Source of the DNA: Calycina herbarum
Taxonomy: Eukaryota; Ascomycota; Leotiomycetes; Helotiales; Pezizellaceae
Direction: 5' to 3'
Assembly (NCBI GenBank): GCA_001414485.1
Contig: LLEY01000154.1
Location: 82,063 to 146,062, forward strand
DNA length: 64,000 nucleotides
Positions 46,889 to 58,097 of the stretch are shown here, in pieces. The notes beneath the pieces were generated by a model. The model did no database searches. It saw only the letters and a program-made list of their open reading frames with translations, and had not been told where the DNA came from. Made by a program: the position numbers and the translations under genes. Position 1 is the stretch's first letter. The number at the start of each line of letters is the position of its first letter.

Positions 46889-47887
46889 ATGGCACCCTCA
46901 ATGAAAGATAACCGAGCAGTGCGGATGCTCCGAGAAGCAGAAGAAGGCGGTTATGGGATTATCGGTGTAGTATCCGTAAGTTACTCTTTCGCCATCCCAT
47001 CACCGCATACCTAACACCACCGAAGTACAACCTCGAAACAATCACAGCCGTAATCCGCGCAGCAGAAAAAAAGCAATCCCCTGCCCAAATCCTCCTATTC
47101 CCATGGGCCCTCCACTACTCTCCCCTCCTTATTCACCTCGCCTCAGTCGCCTGTTCAACTGCCAAAGTCCCTGTAGTCCTACACCTCGACCACGCTCAAT
47201 CCGAAGCCGAAATCATCGCGGCAGCTGAATACCCCTTCGACAGTATTATGGTCGATATGTCGCATTACGAGAAAGAAGAGAATTTGGAGAAAACAGAGAG
47301 GATTACAAAAATGTTACATGAGAAGGGTATTGCTACGGAAGCAGAACCGGGACGAATTAATGGGGGTGAAGATGGGGTTGCTGATACGGGGGATTTGGAG
47401 GGGCTTTTGACTACAGCTGAGGAGGCGGGGAAGTTTTTAGCTACGGGAATTGATTTCCTGGCACCGGCTTTTGGGAATATTCATGGAAATTATTGGGGTG
47501 TGGAGAATATCAAGTTGGAATATGATCGGTGTGTATTCTTTACATTTTTCATTATTCTCAATCGAATCTCTTGCTATAGGTAATATGCTAATTCTCAATA
47601 ATAGATTGGACTCTATCCGCGAAGCATGCAAAGGAAAGGCGCAAATGGTCCTTCATGGAACAAATACCTTCCCTGATGCCACGACCCAGAAATGCATCGA
47701 AGGAGGCATGACGAGGATCAATGTCAACGACTTGGTATTACATAAATACAACGATTTCGTGGCGAAGAATACAGGCAAGATTCCTCTTACAGAATTGATG
47801 GGCAAGGGTACGGACTTGATCCAAGAATTGGTGGAGTATCAGATGGATGTTATGGGTTCGAGTGGAAAGGGAAGTGTCAAGTATTGA
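46889..47887 (+). CDS. Class II ketose-bisphosphate aldolase
   Basis: Three exons: 46889-46975, 47026-47528 and 47605-47887, giving 290 aa. Class II aldolase landmarks are present: VVLHLDHAQS with catalytic Asp84 and zinc-binding His85, AEPGRINGGEDGVA, FGNIHGNYWG with a zinc-binding His, VLHGTNTFPD, and MTRINVNDLV. These zinc enzymes reversibly cleave ketose 1-phosphates or 1,6-bisphosphates. The sequence is closer in feel to the KbaY/GatY or short FBA-like members than to the long yeast-type Fba1 because it is about 70 residues shorter and lacks that enzyme's insertions. It lies 390 bp downstream of a DenD-like dehydrogenase on the same strand, so it may cleave a phosphorylated acid-sugar product. 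Substrate is inference; the housekeeping glycolytic role is less likely. Confidence 0.9.
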
Positions 47888-48284
47888 AGGGGGTCAGCCC
47901 TGAGATGCAAAAACGTGGGGAAAATAGCCATTATTTGTTCACTTATATATTTTGTTAATTATACCAAGTAGTTGGAGTAGAGAGCAACTTCCTTGTTTAT
48001 TATTGGTGGCAGGAATCGCCTTGCTAATTTCATAAATATTCTCAGCAGGTTTCAAAAACCTACAATGAATCAAAACAGCACGGGGTGGGATAGGTTTCAA
48101 GTGAGAAGCTGTAAATTCTCTTGAAAGAAAAATGAATTTCGGATCCCAAAACTGCCAGAAACCTTCCGAAATAAACTACTGTATCACGCAATTTTGATAA
48201 CTCACCAACACCTGTACGAAAAGTTAGCCGCGGGTTTGAAAAAATAATTCAGCAGTCTTCTATCATACCTATCAATGATTCAGA
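47888..48284. other. Intergenic region between convergent genes
   Basis: 3' flanks of the aldolase (plus) and the exonuclease-fold gene (minus). AT-rich, no gene seen. Confidence 0.5.
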
Positions 48285-49292
48285 TCAAAAGTACTCCCCA
48301 TTCATGATCATGTCCTCTTCCCAGCCAATACAATCCCGAGCTGTGTCCTGATACCAGTCATCCTCTGGCTCTTCATAATCGTCCTCCTCTTGCAGTCGTT
48401 CCCAAATTTCCTCGAGGTTATCCTTTGGTGCCTCGACCCAGTTGTCATCTTCATTGAGAACATGTGTACCCACAATATGTTCCGTCATGATGTCGTCGTT
48501 CCAAGACTCTCTCCATTGATCAACAGTATACTCATCCCACCCAAGTGTCTTGTTCTTAGAATTTCTATCGTAGTCAGAACTCTGCGATAGTGTGATTCGA
48601 TTCTTCGTTGATTCGCGGACGGTAACCCTCCAAAACGCCTGTCCAGGTCCCCGAAGCTTGGTGTTGTAAACGTCATACAATCCTGGCAACAACGAAACAT
48701 TGTGCTTGCAGTATTGTATAATTTCCGACTCGAGGGGCCGCTCGTCGAATCCCTCCACGAGGCCTCCCTTCTTAGGGGCAAAAAATTGACGAGCGCGCTC
48801 ATTGACAAGGGCCGATTCTGTCTTCTCTGTTGCAGAAATGGGGCTGTATTTCTTGATGCACTCTGATAGTCCACAGACGAATTCCTGTGAACCTTTCCGT
48901 GATGCGAGTTCCATGAGTTGAAGATCTTTGATGCCGTCAATAGAGACCCGGAAAAGGCTGAATAGTGCATCTGAAATGTTCCGAATGTCGAAGACGACTT
49001 TGGGAATGGTAGAAGATTCGAGGACGGTTTTCAACGAGGCCCCAACAGTTGTAATGGTAGAGAAGGCGGCATCCCCAAGTTTGTGAATGTCGATGAGGTA
49101 CGTCGTCTTGTCGGGAGCAATGTAGAGTGAGAGGATGGATATGGAGCCGTGACGACCAACTGTAGCCCCCTCCAGATTGAGATACAGCGAAGGAGGATCA
49201 ATTGCAAGTTCTGCAATGTTATCAAGAAGAGGCTGAAGACTCGCCTCTGAGTCCACGAATACAAGTTCGCTTTCTGTCGATATGGCCGACAT
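48285..49292 (-). CDS. 3'-5' exonuclease-fold (RNase D/DEDD-like) protein, active site altered
   Basis: Single exon, 335 aa, with an ATG at 49290-49292. Motif I reads PPSLYLNLEGATVGRHGSIS, where DEDD enzymes have D-x-E: the Asp is Asn and the Glu is present. Motif II, VVFDIRNISDALFSLF, keeps the V-F-D..D pattern. Motif III, IIQYCKHNVSLLPGLYDVY, has Asn where active enzymes have Asp in YCxxD. Two of the four usual acidic residues therefore appear changed, so it may bind nucleic acid without cutting, or act on another substrate. The C-terminal third (DEYTVDQWRESWNDDIMTEH, then acidic EEDDYEEPEDDW) is typical of fungal members of this group. Cellular role is not known to me. Confidence 0.8.
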   Translation of the reverse strand: MSAISTESELVFVDSEASLQPLLDNIAELAIDPPSLYLNLEGATVGRHGSISILSLYIAPDKTTYLIDIHKLGDAAFSTITTVGASLKTVLESSTIPKVVFDIRNISDALFSLFRVSIDGIKDLQLMELASRKGSQEFVCGLSECIKKYSPISATEKTESALVNERARQFFAPKKGGLVEGFDERPLESEIIQYCKHNVSLLPGLYDVYNTKLRGPGQAFWRVTVRESTKNRITLSQSSDYDRNSKNKTLGWDEYTVDQWRESWNDDIMTEHIVGTHVLNEDDNWVEAPKDNLEEIWERLQEEDDYEEPEDDWYQDTARDCIGWEEDMIMNGEYF

Positions 49293-50191
49293 GTTGGGTG
49301 TTAGGTTCGAAGTTTGCCAACTACAAACGGATCAATCCATATATAGTGATGAGATAAGGTGGCTCGGGTGGTACAAGAATCGGGAGGAGGATGCTAGTCT
49401 CCGCCAATGACCATCGAAATTGCTTGGATGGTCGTTTGCTCAATTTCGAAACGAATAGAAGTATTTGACGGTAGAATATGCCTTTCTAAATCTAGAGAAT
49501 TAGGCTACACATAAAGGGAACCAAAAGGAATGTTCCGGGCTCGCCAGGCTCTCTAAATAGGTCACGTTTTACATACAACAGTCACGTGTGGGTTCCTCTG
49601 TTGCTGGAATTTAGGACCAATCAGAACTCTTTCGCATTGAGGATAGCTTCTAAAATTCCGTCGAGCAAGTTTTGGATGAAGTATTCATCTTATGAGTTTG
49701 GCCTCGCTTAGCTCTCTGTCCCCCTTGAAGCTCGACATATTCATGTGCTCTTTCAAAGTTCAACTTAACTCAAGAGCTAGTGAGTCTCTGATTTGACTGT
49801 TCGTTTCTGTTTCAGCAGAAAATAATGGGACCTTCTCCCGCTCTATATTGCCCTTTTGCTATAAAAACGGAAATTTTCGACATTAATTCGCATCCAGGGA
49901 AAGAAGCTACTTGACTGTTGAAGTCCGTTGGTGGAAAGTAAATGGAAAAAATAAAGCTTTCTCTCACATTACCCGGTTCCTTCCCACCTTAACAAAAGCC
50001 ACATTCTGACCTAGAAGTAGTAAACTTACGCGTTATGGGAGCCGCAAGATATCGGATAACACATGGATATACATAGATTTCGGAAACCCTCATAATATCA
50101 ACTATTCTTGACACTTCTTTCTCTATCCTTTGCGGTTAAAATATTCCATCTTGTCTTATTTCCCGTCCTTCAATTTCTCATCCAGAACGCG
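49293..50191. other. Intergenic region
   Basis: Promoter side of the exonuclease-fold gene and 3' side of the membrane-protein gene. CT-rich near 49820-49860. No gene seen. Confidence 0.45.
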
Positions 50192-50647
50192 CTACATCCA
50201 ACTCTGCAACTTCTTCTTTGCTCGCTCGACTCTTCCACTTGTAATTTCTTTTCCCCGTGCTACTCTTTGAATCGAAGAAGTTTCTGATCTCGGGCTTTCA
50301 TCTCCTTCGAGACCATTTGTTGGATATGAGCCCAGTTCGCTTTTTCGACGAAGAAAGTAGAGGCCAATTGCGGATACTAGTAACAACAAAAGCAAAGCAG
50401 ATGCTCCGATACCAATCGCTACCTTGGTTTCTGTTGGCAGTTCCGTTTTAGACTCAGTTTTCTCTGCTGGTATCGATGTTGTAGAAGGCGCCAAATTCGA
50501 CGTATCTTGCCTTGTTATCGAAGTAGGGGATTGCGAGTTTGAGTTCGAGGACTTGCTTAATGATATTGGGACATCTATAATTTGTGTGTTTGTGGAAGGT
50601 GTGTCCGGTAAATTCGAAAAACTCGTGCTATCATCCGAAGATTCTTC
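50192..50647 (-). CDS. C-terminal exon of a single-pass membrane protein
   Basis: A 152-codon exon beginning after an acceptor (TGTACAG|GAAGAATC) and ending in AKKKLQSWM-stop. It has a Ser/Thr-rich outside stretch (STTSIPAEKTESKTELPTET), one strong membrane helix (VAIGIGASALLLLLLVSAIG), a basic stop-transfer run (LYFLRRKSE) and a cytosolic tail of about 55 residues. This layout is common among fungal cell-wall sensor-like and Mid2-like proteins and those with an N-terminal Cys-rich module. A short upstream piece (KEKKSDSSPV) joins in frame across a likely intron, but a stop lies just before it. The 5' exons could not be resolved in 50700-51150. Incomplete gene model. Confidence 0.6.
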   Translation of the reverse strand, partial: EESSDDSTSFSNLPDTPSTNTQIIDVPISLSKSSNSNSQSPTSITRQDTSNLAPSTTSIPAEKTESKTELPTETKVAIGIGASALLLLLLVSAIGLYFLRRKSELGSYPTNGLEGDESPRSETSSIQRVARGKEITSGRVERAKKKLQSWM

Positions 50648-51227
50648 CTGTACAAGTATACTAATTAGCAGGTGGATCTAGTTCAAAACAAAAATATCAT
50701 ACCACAGGAGACGAGTCAGACTTCTTTTCTTTTATATCGAATGTTTAAGAACCCTCTTGGGAGACAGTGCTCTTAACTCTAATTAAATGACCACCTTTCT
50801 GAGAAAGGTGTCAGGTCACACAAAACCCAAGCTTAAGATTAAAAGATCAAAGGCACTTGAACTTCCACAAGCCCGGCCTTCCTCTTTTTACTTTTTTAAC
50901 TTTCTCACGGCGTTCTGTAGAATGCAATAGTGAGTGGACGACTTCGAGATGGGAGAACAAGACAATTTTATCTTGGGGGGTGAAGAGCTCCCTTTCTGGG
51001 TGATCCTTGTTGCTCAAGCAGACTGGTTCCACATTTGTAGCAAATTTAGTCTATTGTCGGGCTATGTAGGCTTTGCGAAGGGGAGGGTAAAGGAATTTGA
51101 GCCTCGGAGTCAGATTGAGAGGTGATGGTGACTTGAAATGAAGGAGAGCGGTAGTTTTACAAACAACTTGTAGGCTTCTGAAATATATTTGAGCAACCAT
51201 TTACTCGTTTGGGATAAGAAGCATGGG

Positions 51228-51410
51228 CTTTGCTCTGAGTACACCTTCTTTACTTTGATTATACGCACTAGTCTGGGATAATTACTTATATTGCCCGGGA
51301 AGCTTTAGAAGAATGAGAATTCTGACTACCCATTCTTCTAAACGTTCTCGCATAATATTATGAGCTTTCGTCCCGAGGAAGTAGCGGGATGGGGTGTACT
51401 CAGAGCAAAG
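51228..51410. repeat. Perfect 18-bp inverted repeat around a hairpin-rich core
   Basis: CTTTGCTCTGAGTACACC at 51228-51245 is exactly complementary to GGTGTACTCAGAGCAAAG at 51393-51410. Inside lies a second hairpin, TAGAAGAATG..CATTCTTCTA, at about 51307-51342. Size (183 bp) and nesting suggest a small foldback element. Confidence 0.6.
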
Positions 51411-54400
51411 CTCAGGACTCTTACATATGGACTCTATGTTCGAGAACATGGAAAAGATTGAATTTAACTGAGAGTTATTACAAACTGTCGAGCCACCAGG
51501 AAGGAGAGAGGGGCCTATTTGCAAAGAGTGAGTAACGGATCTGAAAAATTCCCCAAGAAGCTGTCATGTAAATCTAAAGTTGGATGTCATGTAAAAGTGA
51601 TTCATACGAGAGCATATAACTTGACTTAACGCTTTGAAAGTAATCAAACTGTTGATTATGGCTCCGGCATTTCCATTCTACACGGTATCACAAAAATTGC
51701 GCCAGAAAGGCGTATTCGCTTAAACCGGCGACCCGTATTTTCTCAGGCGTTTTTGGAATCGAAAGTAATCGTAGAGAGAATGAGAAACTACTCTTTCTTT
51801 GACTCTGCGTCTTAGTCTACTGTCTCGACTTCTCATTTGTTTCCGTGTTCTGTTTGCGAGAGAACCAAGCAGTTTTGCATACCTCGCACATGAACTCAAG
51901 TTCATACAACTTGCATTAGCTACGTATTTTGAATTTACAAGTCATTAATTTTAGTTTTTTTTTTGAGTGTATTCTGTCGCATAAATCCATTGGATATCTG
52001 ATTGGCATTTGTGCTTCATACAAATTCACGTTGACAGATTTAGTGACCCACCAAGCGGTAGAGCTAAGAGTTCAATCTCGTATCAATAATTCGCTACAAT
52101 CAGTATCTACTCCACTAAATATGCGTTTCCAATACATATTTCCACTCAAACAAGATTTATAGCCTTCTCCGAGGCTTTCTTCACAGCGCAAAAGTATACT
52201 TCCAGCTTGGGCAGCAACAAATACCTTCCACCCCCGCTTAACCACGGCCAACATATCTCCCTATCTACCCCCCACTTCATACCGTAGACCACAAATTCGC
52301 TTGCATCACCCACCAAAAATAATGGCTTCTACGAACACACAAGATTTTATGCATGTAACGTTAGGCCTTCTTTCTGTTCTACGCGACACGTCTCGCAATT
52401 TTTATCCGAAACCACTTGCGGCGCCTAAGCCCGTCAAATTTACGACCTTCCAACTTCATCCGCTTCCGTTCCTCCACACCCTGTGCTCTCCCACGGAGTT
52501 GTCTCGGAGGTGGTGGGGAGCAATTATAATGCTGTTGTGGAATTGATTTCGGTTGTGGCGTGAATATTACATTTCCTGTTCCTGTGTTACAGGACCCTGA
52601 GGGTTACAATGCTTAGGAATTGACACTTAGAAGACATTTTTGACAGGGATAGTTGCAGAGATCGATATTAATATGATAAATGATTGCAACAAAGATTCAA
52701 GCACATGCCAAAAATTGTCTTGCGAAACTCAGCTTGTGTTGTTTTTGTGGGCGGCTTGGGGTAGGAAAAGGGTGATCAGAAGCGCAAAACGCCTCTTGAA
52801 AATCCATTTGAAATTGCTACTCCTATACAAGTTTCATTATATTATTTTTGGTCGACAAAGATCCTTGCTAATTCCTGGAAAACAAAACTGGTCCCAAGAA
52901 TCAAGATTCACTCTTTTGCTTGATTGGTCGCTTATCAAATGCCGGTCCAGTAAACTCTGTAGCGGCTTCCTCCTGCCTTCAAGTATCGTTTGCTCCATCA
53001 GCGATTTATTCGATTCAATTAAAGCCAATTGCCGATTGTGTGGCTTCTTAACGTCTACCCCTCAATTCACGAGTTATAGGTTTCTCATTATTCGCAAACA
53101 AATTTGTGTAAACAATTTCTAATATGACCATTCCCCACAATCTGCAATCTGAACTCCACCCAAACAAGCCTAGAGCACGCGAGCAAGTTGTGTCAAATTC
53201 CCGAGATCGCAAATTTCCCAACCCCGCAGAAGGAATTTCTCCGCCTTCAATAACCGCAGCAATCCTGTCGTGTAACCCATGGTTCTTTCCTTCCTATCGA
53301 CTGTCCAAAAACTTACTCAAAACTTTCTCGTTCTCAATTAAACTTCCCCACGCAAAACTTGATATTTGTAAGAAATGCCAACTCACAGCCAAGATCCAAT
53401 TGAAAAAGCAAAAGATATCTATCATAGGGCTGTCCCCCGTTTCACGTTGCACGTGGATGCCACCTGACAGTTTTACGCCATCTGCAGCTGTACCTCATGA
53501 CATTCAAGGCTAGGGTTTGACGATTGTGGGGTGCATTTATTGTGTAAATAGGCTGTGTTGGAAGGCCATGCGTGATGATGCATGTGAAGCCGAAAGACTT
53601 CAAAGTCACGATGCATGTGGATCGAGTGTGTTGGGGGCCAAGTATCTTATTTTTGTTTCGAGGTGGAGGATTGCTTTGACTGTGTAGCTAATCGTCACTT
53701 GAAATGAAGAGATTTTACGGGGGTTTCCGAAAAGGGTAGCAACACTGCTTTACACAAACAATTGAAGGTCAAATGAGTCAAGATGCAACAATAACACGAA
53801 GAGTTCCGCTCTAAAACAAAGCAAAATGGGTGAACAGTGATAAACAGTATCAACAAGACGTTCCTCGCCCTTGAAGTCCAGCTCCAATCTTCTCAGGACC
53901 TCAGAAGTAGCATATCCCCAACATTCTTCAATAACCCTCTCTAGAATTTCCAATCTCAAATACCCCTAATAAAATGAGGTTACCTAGCATCTGTACTCTA
54001 ACACTTTCAGAAACAGACCCCGCAAAAAATCACACCCTCTTTCCCATATTTGGAGTGTAACACACAAGCAGTGAAACCACACCTTTCTCGTTCAAAGTTC
54101 TCACTCCCCCCTATCTCCCGCAGTTGCCGAATCTCGGTTTTACCGAGACCATCCATTCTCCCCCTTCGAGAAATTGATGCCATATTACCCTCTACTCGGT
54201 ATTGATGCTGTTTGATAAGCTTCATTTGCAAGCAAATGTCGTCTAATTTCTTCCAACTTCAAACAATAGCAAAAACGACAAATTTCTGAAAATAATTCAA
54301 AATCACAACGGAATATCTCTGCTTAGCAGATCTCGAAAAATTGAAAAGCCTCTTCATCAATCCACCTCACTCAGAGTATTAATACTATCCATCAAACGCG

Positions 54401-56400
54401 CTTCGGGAAATCTAATCAAAGACACAAAAATCATATACCAATGACACCACACCTACCATTTTCTAAGTCCCTACCTCCTCTTTGCCCTCCGCTAGTGCTG
54501 AGCCCAGGATGTCGATGAACACACCCTCCCTCTCCATTCTCGACTTCCATGGCCCCTCTCTTGAGACGACCACCCCTCAAACTGCCTATGTATCTCTTGA
54601 CTCTAAACATGTCAACGATACATACCAAGTACCCAGAACCTTGCCCGAAGCTCCCAGATCCTTTTCTCGGCACATTTTCAACTGCGACTCTAACTCTTTC
54701 TTCCGCCTCCTCTCAAGTTTTGAAGTATCCCTTCTTTGTTTCAACCCCTATGGGCGCTAGAAAGGTTGCTGAAAAAAAGTTTGCTATCACACAACACCAA
54801 AACGAATATTTGCAATAATTTTTGAAAACTAGCAACTAAATTTCAATGTTCTCAAAAGATAAAGCCACACACCAAGACATGTCATAACTCACAATCTACA
54901 AAATGATCGCTTCATATCCCCTTCTGACAACCACTCCCTCGGGATATATTCAAGGAACTCGTCTCGCTTAGACTTCCGTGTAGAAGTACTGTGCAGTCTC
55001 ACCCCATAAGCACTAAATTATTCGCTCCTTGTTTCGAGAGAAGCCCCTAACACCTCTTCTGTAGACACCCGAGAAATACCAAAAGGTCCTTACTTCGTGC
55101 ACATCACCTACTGGATAGGATCTCAGGAGTTAAGATACTGAGTGACTAGTAGCGCCAGTTTTTTTTGTTGAATCAGCCATATACAAGACTAGTAACCTTT
55201 TTCGAGAGTTCCGAGTTTCTCAAGCACATAGGAAAGGTATAGCACTGTGTGAATTATCACCAAGTCAATCGATGGGAGTAGCTCAGAATGGGTGGTTGAC
55301 AATAACCGGGAAGTTCAACCCCTTCCAGCACTTCCTTGCTAGTGTGATTTTTACATCTTGCTGTTTTCAAGGTGACCATAGCATCCAAGAACCTGTTGTG
55401 AAAGCGAGTGTTTTCTAAAGAAAGGTGAGAGAAATTAGGAGCTCTTTTTTTTTGCTGCAAAAATAGAAAGAGTGGAAAAGACCGAAGCATTAGATGAAAG
55501 CTCATTCAATCAACCTCGTGAGAAAACCACCATGCTTCCATCGAAATTTCCTATCCGGAATGTACACGATGAGCCCCAACCAGCTTCTTTTGAAGCTGCA
55601 TTTTATTTCATCTCAACACCTCACTCCCCGCTCCCAACAACGAACCCAAAAGAGATGCCAACAAAAAGAAGCGGTACCACACCCCCACCCCTCACATCCC
55701 CAAAACCATAAACGAAACAAAACAAGGAGAACCCGGGGTAAACAGACACCCCTCTTTCCCACACACAACCACAACAGTGAAACCCACCCCACAAAAAGAA
55801 CACCTCATCAACCCCTCATCCTCAGCGCCACTATCATCCCCATTTTTATCTCCTTAGATAACCAAACGCCAAACAATTAAACCAGGACCTACAGACAAGA
55901 AAACGAAGAATGGAAATGGTAACACTGAAATCCAAAATGCTGATTCGGTATACCACCATCTCCCGTGATTCAAGAGACAAAAAAAAAAGAGAACAGCTGA
56001 CGCGACGGATCTTGAACCATCCGATCCTAATCTACAGGTACTAGTATCTAGTTTCCCTCTAACGAGATACAAAGTTTACCCCTTCCCCTTCTTAAAATTT
56101 TAAAGTTTCAGAAAAAAGTAGCTGAGGTGGACCTAGATCTAGCCCCGTGAATTGATATGCTCTCGCGCTTCGCCTCACATTTTCTTCTATTGGTCTATTT
56201 CCGATTATAGTTAGTTTCTTATTTGGGTTAGTTATAGGTTAGATCGACGGGTCCTCTCTCCCTCCCTTTCTTGGGGTTCTTGATGCGGTTAGTAATTGGG
56301 TTAGTAAAGTGCGGGGAAGCACTGCAACGTATCCGACCGAATAGTTGTAGCGAGATTTAAGACTACCCAGGCCCTGGAAGCTCTATAAAACCCTGGCTTT

Positions 56401-56494
56401 TACTATCCCCCCCCTGATTACATTGTACGGTGCACAGACACTTTCCATACTAAAACGACCGTGAGCATACAATGTAATTAGGGGGGGGATAGTA
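56401..56494. repeat. 94-bp foldback element, 27-bp arms, one mismatch
   Basis: The left arm is TACTATC, then a run of eight C, then TGATTACATTGTA (56401-56427). The right arm is TACAATGTAATTA, then a run of eight G, then GATAGTA (56468-56494). They pair at 26 of 27 positions around a 40-nt loop. Near-perfect pairing of a homopolymer-bearing arm is unusual and implies recent origin or maintenance. Confidence 0.75.
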
Positions 56495-56801
56495 GCTTGA
56501 ATTCCCTTGTTTATGGTTTCTAGCGGCCTTGTCTGTGGGTTCAAGGACATTTTTTAGATTAGATCTTAATTAACTCTTGTATTTTATTTCACTACAACTA
56601 TTTGGTTAGATACGTCGTAGTAATATTGGTACTGCGAAACAAGTACCCAGGCCAGGCTCACGATGGACAATACATTTGATTCATGCCTGCCCTGTCTTGA
56701 GATAGCTTATTGCCCGAACATTATTGTATAATGCAAAGAACGTTCTAAGGACAGTAGAAATGATTCTCCCAAAACTTCAGATAAGAAGTGAAAGTTATCG
56801 A

Positions 56802-56839
56802 GTGCAAACCCGACGTATTTACTGTCGCTTTCATTGACC
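56802..56839 (+). repeat. Dispersed repeat, copy C (ACTGCCGCTTTT family)
   Basis: GTGCAAACCCGACGTATTTA then CTGTCGCTTTCATTGACC aligns with the right ends of copies A and B, differing by a few substitutions. The left part could not be aligned with confidence. Confidence 0.45.
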
Positions 56840-56991
56840 TGGAGGTCCTCCATTTAGATAATAGAAGAAAGATGCAAACAAATTTGAGGATGAGAGAGGA
56901 GAAATAATATAATTCATTCATTCATCTATCTATCTATTCATTTATTCCCTTTTGAGTTCCTGGACCCATACCTGATAAAAACCCAAGGGGG

Positions 56992-57220
56992 CTCCTCGTG
57001 TACGAAATAATCCGCCGATTTGCCTATTACCTCGTTGAATCTTAACAGAGGAATAAAAATTCGCAAAAATGCGAAATAAATTCCAGTAGATTCCGAAGAA
57101 GCCAATTAACCTTGAAATTAATAATTATAACTCATAGATATATTAATATAGTTTTTTATAAGTAGTTAATAACAGTATAGGATGTCCTAAAACCGGCGGA
57201 TTATTCCGTACAAGAGGAAG
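56992..57220. mobile_element. MITE-like element with about 30-bp inverted ends
   Basis: The left arm has CTCCTCGTGTACGAAATAAT then CCGCCGATTT (56992-57021). The complement of the right arm (57189-57220) reads CTTCCTCTTGTACGGAATAA then TCCGCCGGTTTT. The arms match over about 30 bp with three or four differences. The interior is AT-rich and non-coding. The right arm abuts a G-run at 57220-57231. Confidence 0.65.
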
Positions 57221-57851
57221 GGGGGGGGGGAGGAAGTTTTAAAAGGGTCAAATAAAACCACAAGGGTCAGTGTAAAGACAGACCTCCCCAACGCCGCTCT
57301 GAATCCCAATCAAGTAATAATATACAAACCCCAACGAGGAATCCAAGATTCGCCTCACCCACAAACACACAAACACACTCTGAAAGATCTCCATCAATGA
57401 TTCTCGTGGCGAACAACCTCACAACCCCTCCTCGCCTTCACACACGCGCACAACAATCTCAAAAGGTACTCACTCAATAGATCTCCTCTCCCCTCCACAC
57501 ACAAACCAAGCCCTCAAAAAAGCTCCAATCCATCTTACCCAACCATCAAAAAATCGCAACACCACACTCGCCACTTGTCTACGACTCCAAGTCTCAATAA
57601 AATAACCTTTGGTGGAACCTCAGGTCGATCAAAAAACCCCCTCCCCCACCCTAGACACCCTGAAAGTAAGTATGGTAACCAATTGCCCCTCCCAGCCTGA
57701 CCCCCAAGCAGTCAAATCAACCAATCACCCAATCAACCGATCAACCGATCAACCCCTCATCCCCCAGACGCCAATAACCAAGCGGACGTAAGCAAGGCGC
57801 AAGTAAGGAAGAAAGAGAAAAAAAGAGAGAAGATATGCAAGCAGGGTCTTC

Positions 57852-58097
57852 TTATCTCGTCCCTCCAGTAATCCTCTCAGGATGATACGCAGGATACCAC
57901 CGGTATCTATCGGTAACCTTCATGTGGAACATCCACCATCTTTTCCGAAAAAAATAATGGCGTGGAAACCAGACCACTTTCCCCCAATCTTACCTTCCCA
58001 ACGCGATGTTCCTTCTCTCGTACCCAGCGAAGAACCGAGAGTTCAGAGTTCTGTACTTGACGCAAACGAACCCGATCTCCGATGGGTGTGGTCTCAT
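57852..58097 (-). CDS. Small spliced protein of 63 residues, function unknown
   Basis: Two exons, 57994-58097 and 57852-57939, joined by a 54-bp intron with a textbook donor (AAG|GTAAGA) and CGGAAAAG acceptor. The frame is kept exactly across the junction. The protein starts MRPHPSEIGFVCVKYRTLNS and ends WYPAYHPERITGGTR. It is basic, rich in aromatic residues (several Tyr, Trp and Phe) and has no signal peptide or membrane helix. The dense WWMFHMKVTDRYRWYP stretch looks like a conserved small mitochondrial or complex subunit, but I cannot name it. Support comes from the splice structure and composition rather than from a recognised family. Confidence 0.55.

Larger units (their letters stand above)
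50648..57851. other. Seven-kilobase gene-poor stretch with inverted-repeat elements
   Basis: I could not support any protein gene here, although the 5' exons of the membrane-protein gene probably lie in the first 500 bp. It contains four inverted- or dispersed-repeat features listed separately (51228-51410, 56401-56494, 56802-56839 and 56992-57220) and pyrimidine-rich tracts. Open frames such as 52640-53122 plus and 54431-54760 on both strands have no recognisable features. Confidence 0.5.

Noticed and set aside
54431..54818. Opposed frames of 80-92 codons around 54.5 kb
   Set aside because: Both strands are open over the same stretch and neither has motifs.
55984..56030. tRNA-like T-arm (CGGAT-GGTTCAAG-ATCCG) on the minus strand followed by a T-run
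   Set aside because: No acceptor stem, D-arm or anticodon arm could be paired upstream; the loop has eight bases rather than seven.
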